A DNA stretch of 64,000 nucleotides from Methylobacterium sp. NMS14P (GCF_028583545.1 NZ_CP087106.1:3208501-3272500); one strand, 5' to 3'; numbered from the stretch's first letter, positions 30,348 through 41,221 are shown. Numbers and translations: made by a program. The notes: generated from the sequence alone by a model not told the origin.

Positions 30348-31934
30348 GTGCGCCCGCGGCGGCGCGACTGGCTGGCCGGCGCGATCGCCCTCGCGGCCGT
30401 GCGGCCCGCCCGCGCGGCCGACGCGCTCTACCGGCGCGGCAACGACGCAGATCCCGAGACCCTGGACCCGCACCGCTCGTCCACGGTCGCGGAGGCGCAC
30501 ATCCTGCGCGACCTCTGCGACGGGCTGCTCACCTACGACAACCGGGGCGCGATCATCCCGGGCGCGGCGCGCGCCTGGTCGGTCTCCGAGGACGGTGTGA
30601 GCCTGCATTTCGACCTGCGCCCCGACGGCCGCTGGTCGAACGGCGAGCCGGTCACCGCGGAAGACTTCGTCTACGCGTTCCGCCGGATGCTCGACCCGGC
30701 CACGGCGGCGAAGTACGCCGAGATCCTGTTCCCGATCCGGAGCGCCGCCGCCGTGAACCGCGGCGAGCGGCCGGCCGACGCCCTCGGCGTCGCCGCCGAG
30801 GCGCCGCTCCGGCTCGCGATCACCCTGGAACAGCCCACGCCCTACATCCTGGAACTCCTGACCCACCAGACCGCCCTGCCGGTCCACCGGGCCTCGGTCG
30901 AGCGCTACGGCGACAGCTTCACGCGGCCGGGCAACCTCGTGACCAACGGGCCCTACCGGCTCGCCGACCGGGTGCCGGGCGGCGCCATCACGCTGGAGGC
31001 CAACCCCCACCATCCGGACGCGGCGAGCCTCGCGATCCGGCGCGTCGCCTTCCTGCCGACGCCCGACATCGCCGCGTCGGTGCGCCGCTACGCCGCCGGC
31101 GAGATCGACTCGCTCTCCGATTTGCCCGTCGACCAGATCGCCGACCTGCGCCGCCGCTTCGGGCCGCAGGTGGTGCTCGGCCCGTCGCTGGGGCTCGCGG
31201 CGCTGGTGGTGAACACCCGTAAGGCGCCGTTCTCGGACCGGCGCGTCCGCCAGGCGCTGTCGCTCGTCATCGACCGCGAGTACCTCGCCGACGGCCTCAA
31301 CGGCGGCACCATGAGCCCGGCCTACTCCCTGTGCCCGCCCGGCCTCGACCATTACCGGACGCCCCCCGAGACCGAGGGGCGCCTCGGCCTGCCGATCGAC
31401 CACGAGGCGGAGGCGCGCCGGCTGCTCGCGGAGGCGGGGTTCGGCCCGGACCGGCCGCTCACGGTGGAGTACCGGTTCAACATCAGCGACAACAACCGCA
31501 CCGTCGCGGTGGCGACCGGCGAGATGTGGCGCGACCTCGGGATCGTGACGCGCTTCGTCTACACGGACGCGAAGACGCATTTCGCCTACCTGCGCGACGG
31601 CGGCGACTTCGACGTCGCCCGCTACAGCTGGATCGCCGACTATTCCGATCCGCAGAACTTCCTGTTCCTGCTCCAGAGCGGGAACGACGGCATGAACGCC
31701 GGCCACTGGTCGGACGCCGCCTACGACGCCCTGATGGCGCGGGCCGCCACCGAGCGCGACCTGACCCGCCGGGCCGGCCTGCTCTACGACGCGGAGGCGA
31801 TCGCCCTGCGCGAGCTGCCCTGGATCCCGCTGATGCACTACCGCTCCAAGGCGCTGATCGCGCCGCGGCTGCACGGCTACCACCCGAACCTGCGCAACGC
31901 CGCGCCGACCCGCTTCATGAGGCTCGACGCGTGA
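30348..31934 (+). CDS. Oligopeptide-type ABC transporter substrate-binding protein
   Basis: A 528-residue OppA/DppA-type solute-binding protein (SBP_bac_5). The N-terminus carries a twin-arginine-like signal (RRRDWLAGAIALAAVRPARAA), so it is likely exported folded. The mature protein starts ALYRRGNDADPETLDPHRSSTVAEAHILRDLCDGL, the usual OppA entry, and includes WSVSEDGVSLHFDLRPDGRWSNGEPVTAEDFVYAFRRMLDP. The start is GTG at 30348, two bases after the glcG-like stop. Its stop overlaps the next start as GTGA. It would capture peptides or similar solutes in the periplasm. Confidence 0.92.
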   Translation: MRPRRRDWLAGAIALAAVRPARAADALYRRGNDADPETLDPHRSSTVAEAHILRDLCDGLLTYDNRGAIIPGAARAWSVSEDGVSLHFDLRPDGRWSNGEPVTAEDFVYAFRRMLDPATAAKYAEILFPIRSAAAVNRGERPADALGVAAEAPLRLAITLEQPTPYILELLTHQTALPVHRASVERYGDSFTRPGNLVTNGPYRLADRVPGGAITLEANPHHPDAASLAIRRVAFLPTPDIAASVRRYAAGEIDSLSDLPVDQIADLRRRFGPQVVLGPSLGLAALVVNTRKAPFSDRRVRQALSLVIDREYLADGLNGGTMSPAYSLCPPGLDHYRTPPETEGRLGLPIDHEAEARRLLAEAGFGPDRPLTVEYRFNISDNNRTVAVATGEMWRDLGIVTRFVYTDAKTHFAYLRDGGDFDVARYSWIADYSDPQNFLFLLQSGNDGMNAGHWSDAAYDALMARAATERDLTRRAGLLYDAEAIALRELPWIPLMHYRSKALIAPRLHGYHPNLRNAAPTRFMRLDA

Positions 31935-32854
31935 TCCGCTTCATCCTGCGCCGCCTCCTCCAGGCGGTGCCGACGCTGCTCGCCGTGGTGACCGTCAGCT
32001 TCTTCCTGATGCGGCTCGCCCCGGGCGGCCCGTTCGACCTGGAGCGGCCGCTGGCGCCCGCCGCCATGGAGAACCTGCGCCGGGTCTACGGCCTCGACCG
32101 GCCGCTGATCGCGCAGTTCGGCAGCTACCTCGCGGCGCTGGCACGGGGCGACCTCGGTCCGTCCTTCTCGTTCCGCGACCAGAGCGTCCTCGGCCTGATC
32201 GCCCGGGGCCTGCCAATCTCAGCGACGCTCGGCGCCCTCGCTCTCGCGCTGGCCACCGCGCTCGGCGTCGGCCTCGGGATCGCGGCGGCGCTCCGGCGCG
32301 GCGGGTTCGTCGACCGGCTCCTCGGCGTCGGGGCCGCCCTCACGCTCTCGCTGCCGAGCTTCGTCGTCGCGCCCCTGCTCCAGATCGCCTTCGGCCTGAC
32401 CCTGCGCTGGCTGCCGCTCGGCGGCTGGAACGACGGCGCCCCGAGCCATCTGGTCCTGCCGGTGGTGACGCTGGCCCTGCCGCAGGTCGGCGCCCTGGCC
32501 CGGCTGACCCGGACCTCGCTCGCCGAGTCCCTGCGGACGCAGCCGATCCGCACCATGCGCAGCCTCGGCCTGCCGCCGGCCCGCGTCACCCGGCACGCCC
32601 TGCGGGGGGCGCTGCTGCCGGTGGTCGCCTATCTCGGACCGCTCGCGGCGGCCCTGCTCACCGGCTCGGTGGTGGTCGAGACGATCTTCGGGCTGCCGGG
32701 GATCGGCCGGTACTTCGTGGAGGGTGCCCTCAACCGCGACTACACGCTGGTGATGGGCACGGTCCTGCTCGTCGCCGGGCTGGTGATCCTGCTCAACCTC
32801 GCCGCCGACCTCGCCTGCGCGTGGCTGGACCCGCGCCTCCGGGTGGCGGCGTGA
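31931..32854 (+). CDS. Oligopeptide-type ABC permease (OppB-like)
   Basis: A 307-residue permease with an N-terminal membrane segment (IRFILRRLLQAVPTLLAVVTVSFFLMRLAPGGPF, classic for OppB/DppB), about six segments in all and a C-terminal GSVVVETIFGLPGIGRYFVEGALNRDY. It starts with GTG overlapping the binding-protein stop by 4 bases and ends in the same kind of overlap with the next permease, so translation is coupled through the set. Confidence 0.92.
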   Translation: MIRFILRRLLQAVPTLLAVVTVSFFLMRLAPGGPFDLERPLAPAAMENLRRVYGLDRPLIAQFGSYLAALARGDLGPSFSFRDQSVLGLIARGLPISATLGALALALATALGVGLGIAAALRRGGFVDRLLGVGAALTLSLPSFVVAPLLQIAFGLTLRWLPLGGWNDGAPSHLVLPVVTLALPQVGALARLTRTSLAESLRTQPIRTMRSLGLPPARVTRHALRGALLPVVAYLGPLAAALLTGSVVVETIFGLPGIGRYFVEGALNRDYTLVMGTVLLVAGLVILLNLAADLACAWLDPRLRVAA

Positions 32855-33954
32855 CCGCGACCGCGGCGGCGCCTGGACCGGCCCGGCGCGCTGTCCGCCG
32901 GTTCGCGCGGGAGCGCACCGCCGTGGTGGCACTCGCCGTGCTGATCCTGGTCGCCCTCGCCTGCCTGATCGGCCCGGGCCTCACCGGCCACGACCCCGAG
33001 CGCGCCTATCCGGACCTGCGCCAGCTCCCGGCCGGCCTCACCGCGCAGCCCGACGCCGCGCGTCTCCAGCCGGCGCTCGAGCGTCTGGCCTTCCGCATGC
33101 GCGCGCGGCTCGACGCCGTCGAGCGCGACGGCGACACGTTGCGGCTCACCCTCGGGTCCGACGCGGGCGTTGACCGACGCAGCCTCGTCTACCTGCCGCG
33201 CTCGGCCCTGTTCGGAACGCCTGTCGTCCTGGACGAGCGTGACGGCGGTCGCGGCCTCGTCGTGGCGGTGCCGGTCCGGCACCTCCACTTCCCCCTCGGT
33301 ACTGACATCCAGGGTCGCGACCTGCTGACCCGCTGCCTTGTCGCCGGCCGGATCTCACTGGCGATCGGGCTCGCGGCCAGCCTGGTCGCCCTGCTGATCG
33401 GCGTCGCCTACGGGGCGACGGCGGGCTTCGTCGGGGGCGCCGTCGACGCCGTCATGATGCGCGGCGTCGACGTGCTCTACGCCCTGCCCTTCGTATTCTT
33501 CGTGATCCTTTTGCTGGTGTTCTTTCGCCCGAGCCTTGTGCTCATGCTGGTGGCGATCGCCGCGGTGGAATGGCTCGACATGGCGCGGGTCGTGCGCGCC
33601 GTGACCCTCTCGCTGCGCGAGCGCGACTTCGTCCGCGCCGCGCGGGCGCTCGGTCTCGGGACACCCCGCATCATCCTCCGGCACATCGTGCCGAACACCC
33701 TCGGCCCGGTGGCGGTGACCGCCACGCTGCTGGTGCCGCAGGTGATCCTGCTGGAGAGCTTCCTGTCGTTCCTCGGGCTCGGCGTCCAGGAGCCGCAGAC
33801 CAGCTGGGGTGTCCTGATCGCCGAGGGTGCCCGCTCCATCGAGGCGGCGCCCCACCTGCTCGCGGCCCCGGCCGCCTTCCTGATCGCGACCCTGGTGGCG
33901 CTCAACCTCATCGGCGACGGCCTCGCGGACGCGCTGGATCCCCGCGGGGACTGA
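32851..33954 (+). CDS. Oligopeptide-type ABC permease (OppC-like)
   Basis: A 367-residue second permease. The first membrane segment (about residues 25-45) is followed by an unusually long periplasmic loop of roughly 100 residues before the GTDIQGRDLLTRCLVAGRISLAIG motif that begins the channel domain. The EAA-type loop (VRAARALGLGTPRIILRHIVPNTLGP) is present. It starts with GTG overlapping the previous stop. No OppD/OppF ATPase gene follows; the next gene is on the opposite strand and unrelated. Confidence 0.9.
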   Translation: MTATAAAPGPARRAVRRFARERTAVVALAVLILVALACLIGPGLTGHDPERAYPDLRQLPAGLTAQPDAARLQPALERLAFRMRARLDAVERDGDTLRLTLGSDAGVDRRSLVYLPRSALFGTPVVLDERDGGRGLVVAVPVRHLHFPLGTDIQGRDLLTRCLVAGRISLAIGLAASLVALLIGVAYGATAGFVGGAVDAVMMRGVDVLYALPFVFFVILLLVFFRPSLVLMLVAIAAVEWLDMARVVRAVTLSLRERDFVRAARALGLGTPRIILRHIVPNTLGPVAVTATLLVPQVILLESFLSFLGLGVQEPQTSWGVLIAEGARSIEAAPHLLAAPAAFLIATLVALNLIGDGLADALDPRGD

Positions 33955-33979
33955 CGCCGCGTCCGCGAGGTCCGCGATC

Positions 33980-34936
33980 TCAGCCGAGCTGCCGGATCGG
34001 CGCGCCGGCGAGCCAGGCCTCGATGTCCTCCACCGCCTGGGTGAAGAACGTCCGGTAGTTGCTGCGCGACACGTAGCCGAGATGCGGCAGCGCCAGCACG
34101 TTCGGCAGGCGGCGGAACGGGCTGTCGGCCGGCAGCGGCTCGGTCTCGAACACGTCGAGACCCGCGCCGGCGATCCAGCCCTCCTCCAGCGCCTGGACCA
34201 GCGCGGACTGGTCGACGATCGGCGCGCGCGACGTGTTCACCAGAAAGGCGTCGCGGCGCATGCGGCGCAACTCGGCCGCGCCGAGGAGACCGCGGGTCCG
34301 GTCGCCCAGCACGAGGTGGATCGTGACGACGTCGCTCGCCTCCAGTAGGGCCTCCTTCGAGGCCGCCCGCTCCACCCCGGCGGCGGCGGCGCGGGCGTCG
34401 TCGAGGTTCGGGCTCCAGGCGATCACCCGCATGCCGAAGGCGCGACCGATCTCGGCCACCCGCGTCCCGATCTTCCCGAGGCCGAGAACGCCGAGCGTCG
34501 CGCCCGCGAGGTCGGTGCCGATCGTGCTCTGCCAAGGGCCGCCCGCGCGCAGGGTCAGGCTCTCCGGGGCGACGTGACGGGCCAGCCCTAGGATCAACGC
34601 CCAGGTCAGCTCCGTCGGCGGCGTCGGGCTCGAATCGGTGCCGCAGACGACGACGTCGCGCGCCCGGGCCGCCGCGAGGTCGATGGCGAGGTTGCGCATG
34701 CCGCTTGTGACGAGCAGCTCGAGCCTGGGCAAGCGGTCGAGCAGCGTTGCCGGGAACGGCGTCCGCTCCCGCATGATCACGAGGATCTCGGCCTGCGCGA
34801 TCCGCGCCACGAGGTCGTCGGGGTTCGGGATGTGCTTCGCGATCGCGGAGACGGCGACGTGGTCGGAGAGGCGCGCCCAGTCCGCGAGCGCGAGGGCCGC
34901 CTGCTGGTAATCGTCGAGGATCAGGCAGGTGCGCAT
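33980..34936 (-). CDS. D-isomer-specific 2-hydroxyacid dehydrogenase
   Basis: A 318-residue NAD(P)-dependent dehydrogenase of the D-2-hydroxyacid family. The nucleotide-binding motif GLGKIGTRVAEIGRAFG is in the expected place (about residues 150-166), and the catalytic arginine (NTSRAPIVD), glutamate (DVFETEPL) and histidine (LPHLGYVS) are all visible. The exact substrate (glyoxylate, hydroxypyruvate, phosphoglycerate or other) cannot be told. It lies 69 bases downstream of the dihydroxyacetone kinase on the same strand and may be its last operon member. Confidence 0.9.
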   Translation of the reverse strand: MRTCLILDDYQQAALALADWARLSDHVAVSAIAKHIPNPDDLVARIAQAEILVIMRERTPFPATLLDRLPRLELLVTSGMRNLAIDLAAARARDVVVCGTDSSPTPPTELTWALILGLARHVAPESLTLRAGGPWQSTIGTDLAGATLGVLGLGKIGTRVAEIGRAFGMRVIAWSPNLDDARAAAAGVERAASKEALLEASDVVTIHLVLGDRTRGLLGAAELRRMRRDAFLVNTSRAPIVDQSALVQALEEGWIAGAGLDVFETEPLPADSPFRRLPNVLALPHLGYVSRSNYRTFFTQAVEDIEAWLAGAPIRQLG

Positions 34937-35005
34937 GGGGATGGGGTAGGCCTCGCTGAGCGGAGCGTCAACGGACGCCGCGGGACGACGCGCGGCGTCC
35001 GGCTC

Positions 35006-36634
35006 CTACGCCCCGGCCAGAGCCGTGAAGGCCGCAGCGACGCCGGCGGCGCCGGGATCCTGGACGCCGGCGAGGTCACCGGCCGCCAGGTAGCTGGAGC
35101 GGCCCGCGCCGGCGCGATCCATGCCGGCCGTGGCCTCGGCACCGGTCCGGGCGGCGACCGCGGCGGCGGCGAGGTCGCCGCCCTTCAAGGCGGCGACGGC
35201 GGGGATCAGGGCGTCGAGCAGGGTGCGGTCGCCGGCCCGGGCGCCGCCGTAGCCCTGCACGCGCGCCACGCCCTCCCCGAGGGCCTCGGGCCAGGCGGCG
35301 CCGTCGGCGAGGGCCGAGGCCGTCGCGGCGAAGAAGATCGAGCCGAGCACGCCGCTCGACCCGCCCACCGCGCGCCCGATCCGCTCGGCCAGGGCCCGGC
35401 ACAGGGCCGCGGGTTCCGCCTGCGGCAGCCGGTCGAGATCGGCCTGGACAGCGCGCGCGGCGCCCGCGAAGGTCGTGCCGGCATCGCCGTCCCCGACCTT
35501 GGCATCGAGGCCGTTCAGGGCATCCTCGGCCCCGATGAGGGCCTCGGCGACGGCCCGGATCCGGGCGGCGGTGACGGCGTCGTGCGACGGGGTGAAAGCC
35601 TCGCCCGCGAGCCCATCGGGCATCGGCCGCAGGATCGGCGGCGCGACCCGGACGGCCGCGGGCCAGGCCGGGACCGACACGGGCTCCGACAGGGCGCGCT
35701 CCAGCGCGTCGTCGAGCGGCAGGACCGACAGCGAGGCGCCGTGCATGTCGAGCGCCGTCATCAGCGGCGCGGGACCGAGCAGCAGGCGCACGCGCCGCCC
35801 CAGGTCGGTGGCGAGCACGGCCCTGGTGAGGACCTGCATCTCCAGGGCGGAGGCGGAGCCGAGATTGTTCACGAGCAGCGCCAGCCCGGTCTCGCCCGGG
35901 ACGGCCCGCGCGAGACGCTCGGCCATCATGCGGGCGAGGTCGCTGGCCGTCGGCAGGGTGATGCGCTCCGCGCCGGGCTCGCCGTGGATGCCGAGTCCGA
36001 GCTCGGCCTGTCCCTCCGCCAGCCGCTCGCTGCGCGGCGAGCCGGGGATCGTGCAGGTCGAGACCGCGATGCCGAGCGACTTCGCCGCCTCGGCCGCCCG
36101 GCGGGCGAGCGCCGCCACGGTCTCCAGCGGTTCCCCGGCCTCCGCGGCGTGGCCCGCCACCTTGTGGACGAACAGCGTTCCGGCGACGCCGCGGGGCTGC
36201 TTGGCGTCCGGAAGGGCGATGTCGTCCGAGACGATCACGGTCTCGACCCTGTGGCCCAGTGCCCGGGCGCGCTCGGCGGCGAGACCGAAATTCAACCGGT
36301 CGCCCGCGTAGTTCTTGATGACGAGCAGGCACCCCGCCGGCCCCGTCACCGCCAGGATCCCGGCCAGCACCGCGTCGACGCTCGGCGAGGCGAAGACGTC
36401 GCCGCAGACAGCGGCGCTCAGCAGGCCCGACCCGACGAAGCCGGCATGGGCCGGCTCGTGCCCGGAGCCGCCGCCGGAGACGACCGCGACCTTCGCGGGA
36501 TCCGGAGTCGCGCGGAGGACGACGCGGATGTCCGGGTCGCCGTCGAGCCGCGCCAGACGCCCGCCGCTCGCGGCGACGAGGCCGTCGACGGCGTCGTTGA
36601 CCAGGGTGGAGCGGGCGTCGATGAAGTGGGCCAT
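35006..36634 (-). CDS. Fused dihydroxyacetone kinase (DhaK-DhaL)
   Basis: A 542-residue ATP-dependent dihydroxyacetone kinase joining both catalytic domains. DhaK (residues 1 to about 330) has SGGGSGHEPAHAGF and the histidine that binds substrate covalently, H217 (GLGIHGEPG). DhaL (about 350-542) has the magnesium-ATP aspartates D382 and D384 (VGDGDAGTT) and a GGSSG loop. It would phosphorylate dihydroxyacetone, or a related triose or tetrose, to the phosphate. The ATG at 36634 is preceded by AAGG at 7-base spacing. It follows an ABC importer on the same strand, pointing to uptake and phosphorylation of a polyol-derived substrate. Confidence 0.9.
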   Translation of the reverse strand: MAHFIDARSTLVNDAVDGLVAASGGRLARLDGDPDIRVVLRATPDPAKVAVVSGGGSGHEPAHAGFVGSGLLSAAVCGDVFASPSVDAVLAGILAVTGPAGCLLVIKNYAGDRLNFGLAAERARALGHRVETVIVSDDIALPDAKQPRGVAGTLFVHKVAGHAAEAGEPLETVAALARRAAEAAKSLGIAVSTCTIPGSPRSERLAEGQAELGLGIHGEPGAERITLPTASDLARMMAERLARAVPGETGLALLVNNLGSASALEMQVLTRAVLATDLGRRVRLLLGPAPLMTALDMHGASLSVLPLDDALERALSEPVSVPAWPAAVRVAPPILRPMPDGLAGEAFTPSHDAVTAARIRAVAEALIGAEDALNGLDAKVGDGDAGTTFAGAARAVQADLDRLPQAEPAALCRALAERIGRAVGGSSGVLGSIFFAATASALADGAAWPEALGEGVARVQGYGGARAGDRTLLDALIPAVAALKGGDLAAAAVAARTGAEATAGMDRAGAGRSSYLAAGDLAGVQDPGAAGVAAAFTALAGA

Positions 36635-36767
36635 GGCGTGACCTTCGATGGGGCCAGTCCGCGATTCCGCGCCGGCGGATCCGCGCGCATTCTCCGCGCA
36701 ATCCGGCCGCACACGCAACGGCTCCGCCGCGGCGCCCGCGTTGACGGCCTGAGCGGACCGGCCGCCG

Positions 36768-37706
36768 TCACTCCTTGACGGCGCCGGTGAGCGCGGAGAC
36801 GTAGTACTCGACGAAGAACGAGTACAGGATCACCAGCGGCAGCGAGCCCAGCAGCGCGCCGGCCATCAGCGAGCCCCACTTGTAGACGTCGCCGTCCACG
36901 AACTCGCTCACCACGGCGATGGGCACCGTCTTGTTCTGCGTCGACGACAGGAAGGTCAGCGCGTAGATGAACTCGTTCCAGCACAGCGTCAGCGAGAAGA
37001 TCCCCGCGGAGATCAGCCCCGGGAAGGCGAGCGGCAGGATGATCTTGGTGAGGATCTGCCACCGGCTGGCGCCGTCCATCAGCGCGCATTCCTCCAGCTC
37101 GTAGGGGATGGTCTTGAAGTAGCCCATCAGGAGCCACGTCGAGAACGGGATCAGGATCGTCGGATAGGCGAGGATGAGGGCGATCGGCGAGTCGAACAGG
37201 CCGTAGGCCTGGATGATCGTGGCGAGCGGGATGAACAGGATCGAGGGCGGCACGAGGTAGGCGAGGAAGATCGCCGCCCCGACCCAGCCGGCGCCGCGGT
37301 AGCGCACGCGGACGCAGGCATAGGCGGCGAGCACGCTCGCGAACAGCGACAGCACCGTCGCCGCCACCGACACGTACATCGTGTTCCAGAGCCAGCGCGG
37401 GTACTGCGTCTCGAAGAGCAGTTTGTTGATGTGCTTGAGTGTCGGATCCACGACCCAGAACGGGTTGAACCGCTCCATGTCGATCAACTGCTCGTCCGGT
37501 TTGATGGCCGTGAGCGCCATCCAGTAGAACGGGAACAGCAGCACGGCGAGGATGAGGAGGAGCGGCAGGTAGGTCGTCACGAGCCGCCGGGGCAGGCGCT
37601 CGAGATAGGCCATCCCCTCCGAGTTGTCGGTGAGCCCGGCCGGCTGGGCCGCGATCACCGGGGCAAGGCGCGGGTCGGCGTGTGCCGGCGGTGCGGGCGC
37701 GCTCAT
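36768..37706 (-). CDS. Carbohydrate ABC transporter permease (MalG/UgpE-like)
   Basis: A 312-residue permease of the MalG/UgpE class, with six membrane segments and the EAA loop (ELEECALMDGASRWQILTKIILPLAFPG). The 42-residue N-terminal tail is polar. Its start overlaps the preceding permease stop by 4 bases. It is followed, after 133 bases, by the dihydroxyacetone kinase gene. Confidence 0.9.
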   Translation of the reverse strand: MSAPAPPAHADPRLAPVIAAQPAGLTDNSEGMAYLERLPRRLVTTYLPLLLILAVLLFPFYWMALTAIKPDEQLIDMERFNPFWVVDPTLKHINKLLFETQYPRWLWNTMYVSVAATVLSLFASVLAAYACVRVRYRGAGWVGAAIFLAYLVPPSILFIPLATIIQAYGLFDSPIALILAYPTILIPFSTWLLMGYFKTIPYELEECALMDGASRWQILTKIILPLAFPGLISAGIFSLTLCWNEFIYALTFLSSTQNKTVPIAVVSEFVDGDVYKWGSLMAGALLGSLPLVILYSFFVEYYVSALTGAVKE

Positions 37707-38659
37707 CGGTCGTTCCCCCCGGATTGCCAGGCCCTGCGCTGCAGGCCGAACCACGAGATGCCGATGGCCGCGAGCAGGAACGGCACCATGGCGGTGGCGA
37801 TGGCCGCGCCCTCGCCGAGCGTCCCCGAGAGGATGCCCCGCTGGTACGACAGGGTGGCCATCAGGTGCGTGGCGTTCACCGGGCCGCCGCGCGTCATGGC
37901 CCAGATCAGCTGGAAGTCGGTGAAGGTGAACAGCACGGAGAACGTCATCACCACCGCGATGATCGGGGTCAGAAGCGGCAGGGTGATCCGCGAGAAGATC
38001 TGCCAGTTCGAGGCGCCGTCCAGCGTCGCGGCCTCGTACAGCGAGGGCGAGACCGTCTGGAGCCCGGCGAGCAGCGTGATCGCGATGAACGGCACGCCCC
38101 GCCAGATGTTGGCGAAGATCACGCAGGCCCGGGCCATGGCCGGCTCGCCGAGGAAGTCGATGTTGCCGTTGATCACCCCGAGATGGCGCAGCGACCAGGA
38201 GATGATCGAGAACTGGCTGTCGAAGATCCACCAGAAGGCGATGGCCGACAGCACGGTCGGGACCACGAACGGGATCAGCACGATCGACCGGATGATCGAC
38301 TTGAACGGCATGTTCTTGTTGAGCAGCAACGCGAGGTAGAGACCGACCCCGAACTTCACCACGGACGCCACCGCCGTGTAGAGGCAGGTGTTGAACACCG
38401 AGAGCCAGAAGACGTCGTCGTCCCAGAGCCACTCGTAGTTCTCGAGACCGACGAAGACGCCCTCGCGGCCGATCCGCGCGTTGGTGAAGGACAGCCAGAT
38501 GCCCTTCAGGAGCGGGTAGGCCAGGAACAGGCCGAGGATCAGCGCCGTCGGCAGCATGAACCAGAACCCCGCCCAGCCCCGGCTCGCGCGCACGCGCTGC
38601 CAGGCCGAGCGGGTCGGGATTGCGGCCGGGGCGGGCTGCGTCAGGGCCGTGTGCGCCAT
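37703..38659 (-). CDS. Carbohydrate ABC transporter permease (MalF/UgpA-like)
   Basis: A 318-residue first permease of a CUT1-type sugar importer, with a membrane segment at about residues 33-53 (FWFMLPTALILGLFLAYPLLKGIWLSF) and a typical EAA loop (LYEAATLDGASNWQIFSRITLPLLTP). It lies between the binding protein (23 bases upstream) and the second permease (ATGA overlap), confirming one operon. Confidence 0.9.
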   Translation of the reverse strand: MAHTALTQPAPAAIPTRSAWQRVRASRGWAGFWFMLPTALILGLFLAYPLLKGIWLSFTNARIGREGVFVGLENYEWLWDDDVFWLSVFNTCLYTAVASVVKFGVGLYLALLLNKNMPFKSIIRSIVLIPFVVPTVLSAIAFWWIFDSQFSIISWSLRHLGVINGNIDFLGEPAMARACVIFANIWRGVPFIAITLLAGLQTVSPSLYEAATLDGASNWQIFSRITLPLLTPIIAVVMTFSVLFTFTDFQLIWAMTRGGPVNATHLMATLSYQRGILSGTLGEGAAIATAMVPFLLAAIGISWFGLQRRAWQSGGNDR

Positions 38660-38682
38660 GGTCTCGCCTCCGGCGGGTGCGG

Positions 38683-39993
38683 TCAGGTGTTCCGGAAGAT
38701 GCGGGTCGCGGCGCGCTCGGCGTTCTTGATGGCGCCCTTCACGTCCTCGCGGCCGGTGCAGTGGCTGGCGAACATGTCGACGATCACGAAGTCGGCCAGC
38801 ACGGCGGCGATCCGCTCGCTCACCGGCGCGAGGCCGCCCGCCGCCAGGGAGCGCCGTCCCGCCTCGGCGAAGACCGCGTTCTTCGGGTCGCTCGTCCAGA
38901 TCGGGTTCTTCGGATAGTTCGACAGGGGCTCGCAGAGGTAGCCCTGCGCCGCCTCCAGCCAGGGATTGTAGTTCGCCGCCTCCATCATGAAGGCGATGAA
39001 GGCTTTACAGGCGTTCGGCGCCTTCGAGTACTTGAAGGCCAGGATCGGGAAGGCGAGCTGGAACTCGGTGGGCTTGCCGACCGGGCCGATCGGCCAGACC
39101 GCGTGGTCCATGTCCTCGGCGAGCTTCGGGTTGTCCTTCTTGGCCGCTGCGTAGATCGAGATGCCGTTGTTGGTCAGGTACAGGTCGCCGGCCAGGAACG
39201 CCTTGTTGTTCGACGAGTCGTTCCACGACACCGTGCCGGGCACGAAGGTCTCGTACAGAGACTTGACGTACTCGAGCGCCTTGGCGGTCTCGGGCGAGTT
39301 GATGACGATCTTCTCGTTGGCGTCCACGAGGTTGCCGCCGTGGGACCAGAGCGCCCAGTGGCACCACGTGTTGCCGTCGCCGGTGGCGTGGCCGAGGGCG
39401 AAACCTGCGGGCGTGTTGTTCTTCTTCAGGCCGCGGCAGAGTTCGAGGAAACCCGCGGTGTCGGTCGGGAACTTGTCGAACCCGGCCTTCTTCATCGCCG
39501 AGATGCGGTAGTTCGGATAGCCGCCGTTGAACGCCACGGGGATCGCGATCCACTTGCCCTTGACCTTGCCGTAGGCCTCGGCTGACGGGAACCAGGGGCC
39601 GTACTTCTTGCCGAGGGAGTCCGCCACGTCCTCGAGCGGCAGGCACTTGTCGGGGAAGAGCGCCGGGAACGAGAACAGGCCCCATACCATGTCGGGCCCT
39701 TGGCCCGTATTGGCGGCGACGGACGCCTTGGGCTGGATGTCGTCGAAGGACTCGTTGGTCACCGTGACCTTGACGCCCGTCGCCTTGGTGAAGGCGTCGA
39801 CCAGCCTCATGAAGGCCTCGTCCTCGGCCGGCACGAAGCGCTTCCAGCGCAGGAGCGACAGGCTCGCCCCCGGCTCGGGCTTCCACTCCGCGCTCTGCGC
39901 CCAGGCCTTGGCGAAGCCGAGGAGGTCGCTGCCGGCGGCGAGGCCGGTCGCGGCGGCGCCCGCGAGGAGGGACCGGCGATCGAGAACGGACAT
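38683..39993 (-). CDS. Carbohydrate ABC transporter substrate-binding protein
   Basis: A 436-residue extracellular solute-binding protein (SBP_bac_1). The N-terminus MSVLDRRSLLAGAAATGLAAG is a twin-arginine signal. The mature part has the family pattern (FMRLVDAFTKATGVKVTVTNESFDDIQPKASVAANTGQGPDMVWG). Tryptophan- and tyrosine-rich segments such as TWCHWALWSHGG may line a sugar/polyol site. Adjacency to dihydroxyacetone kinase suggests glycerol, dihydroxyacetone or another polyol, but this is inference. Confidence 0.9.
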   Translation of the reverse strand: MSVLDRRSLLAGAAATGLAAGSDLLGFAKAWAQSAEWKPEPGASLSLLRWKRFVPAEDEAFMRLVDAFTKATGVKVTVTNESFDDIQPKASVAANTGQGPDMVWGLFSFPALFPDKCLPLEDVADSLGKKYGPWFPSAEAYGKVKGKWIAIPVAFNGGYPNYRISAMKKAGFDKFPTDTAGFLELCRGLKKNNTPAGFALGHATGDGNTWCHWALWSHGGNLVDANEKIVINSPETAKALEYVKSLYETFVPGTVSWNDSSNNKAFLAGDLYLTNNGISIYAAAKKDNPKLAEDMDHAVWPIGPVGKPTEFQLAFPILAFKYSKAPNACKAFIAFMMEAANYNPWLEAAQGYLCEPLSNYPKNPIWTSDPKNAVFAEAGRRSLAAGGLAPVSERIAAVLADFVIVDMFASHCTGREDVKGAIKNAERAATRIFRNT

Positions 39994-40065
39994 CGTTTCT
40001 TCTCCCTCGGTGATCCTGATTCTGAGGGCGCCGCGCGCCCCACCCCGCGCCGGATCCGACGCGGG

Positions 40066-41127
<1,062 letters not shown>

Positions 41128-41221
41128 GCTTCCTCCCGATCAAGGCCGCTCTATCGGCGGCTCTAAGTCAGCAGTACAAAGGAGAGGCCGGGGGAAAGCA
41201 AGCGGGGGTCCCGGCAAAGCT

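Noticed and set aside
30348..33954. Possibility that the Opp-type cluster includes hidden ATPase genes in another frame
   Set aside because: No Walker A or signature motif occurs in any frame of the region after the OppC-like gene; the following genes are on the other strand and unrelated.
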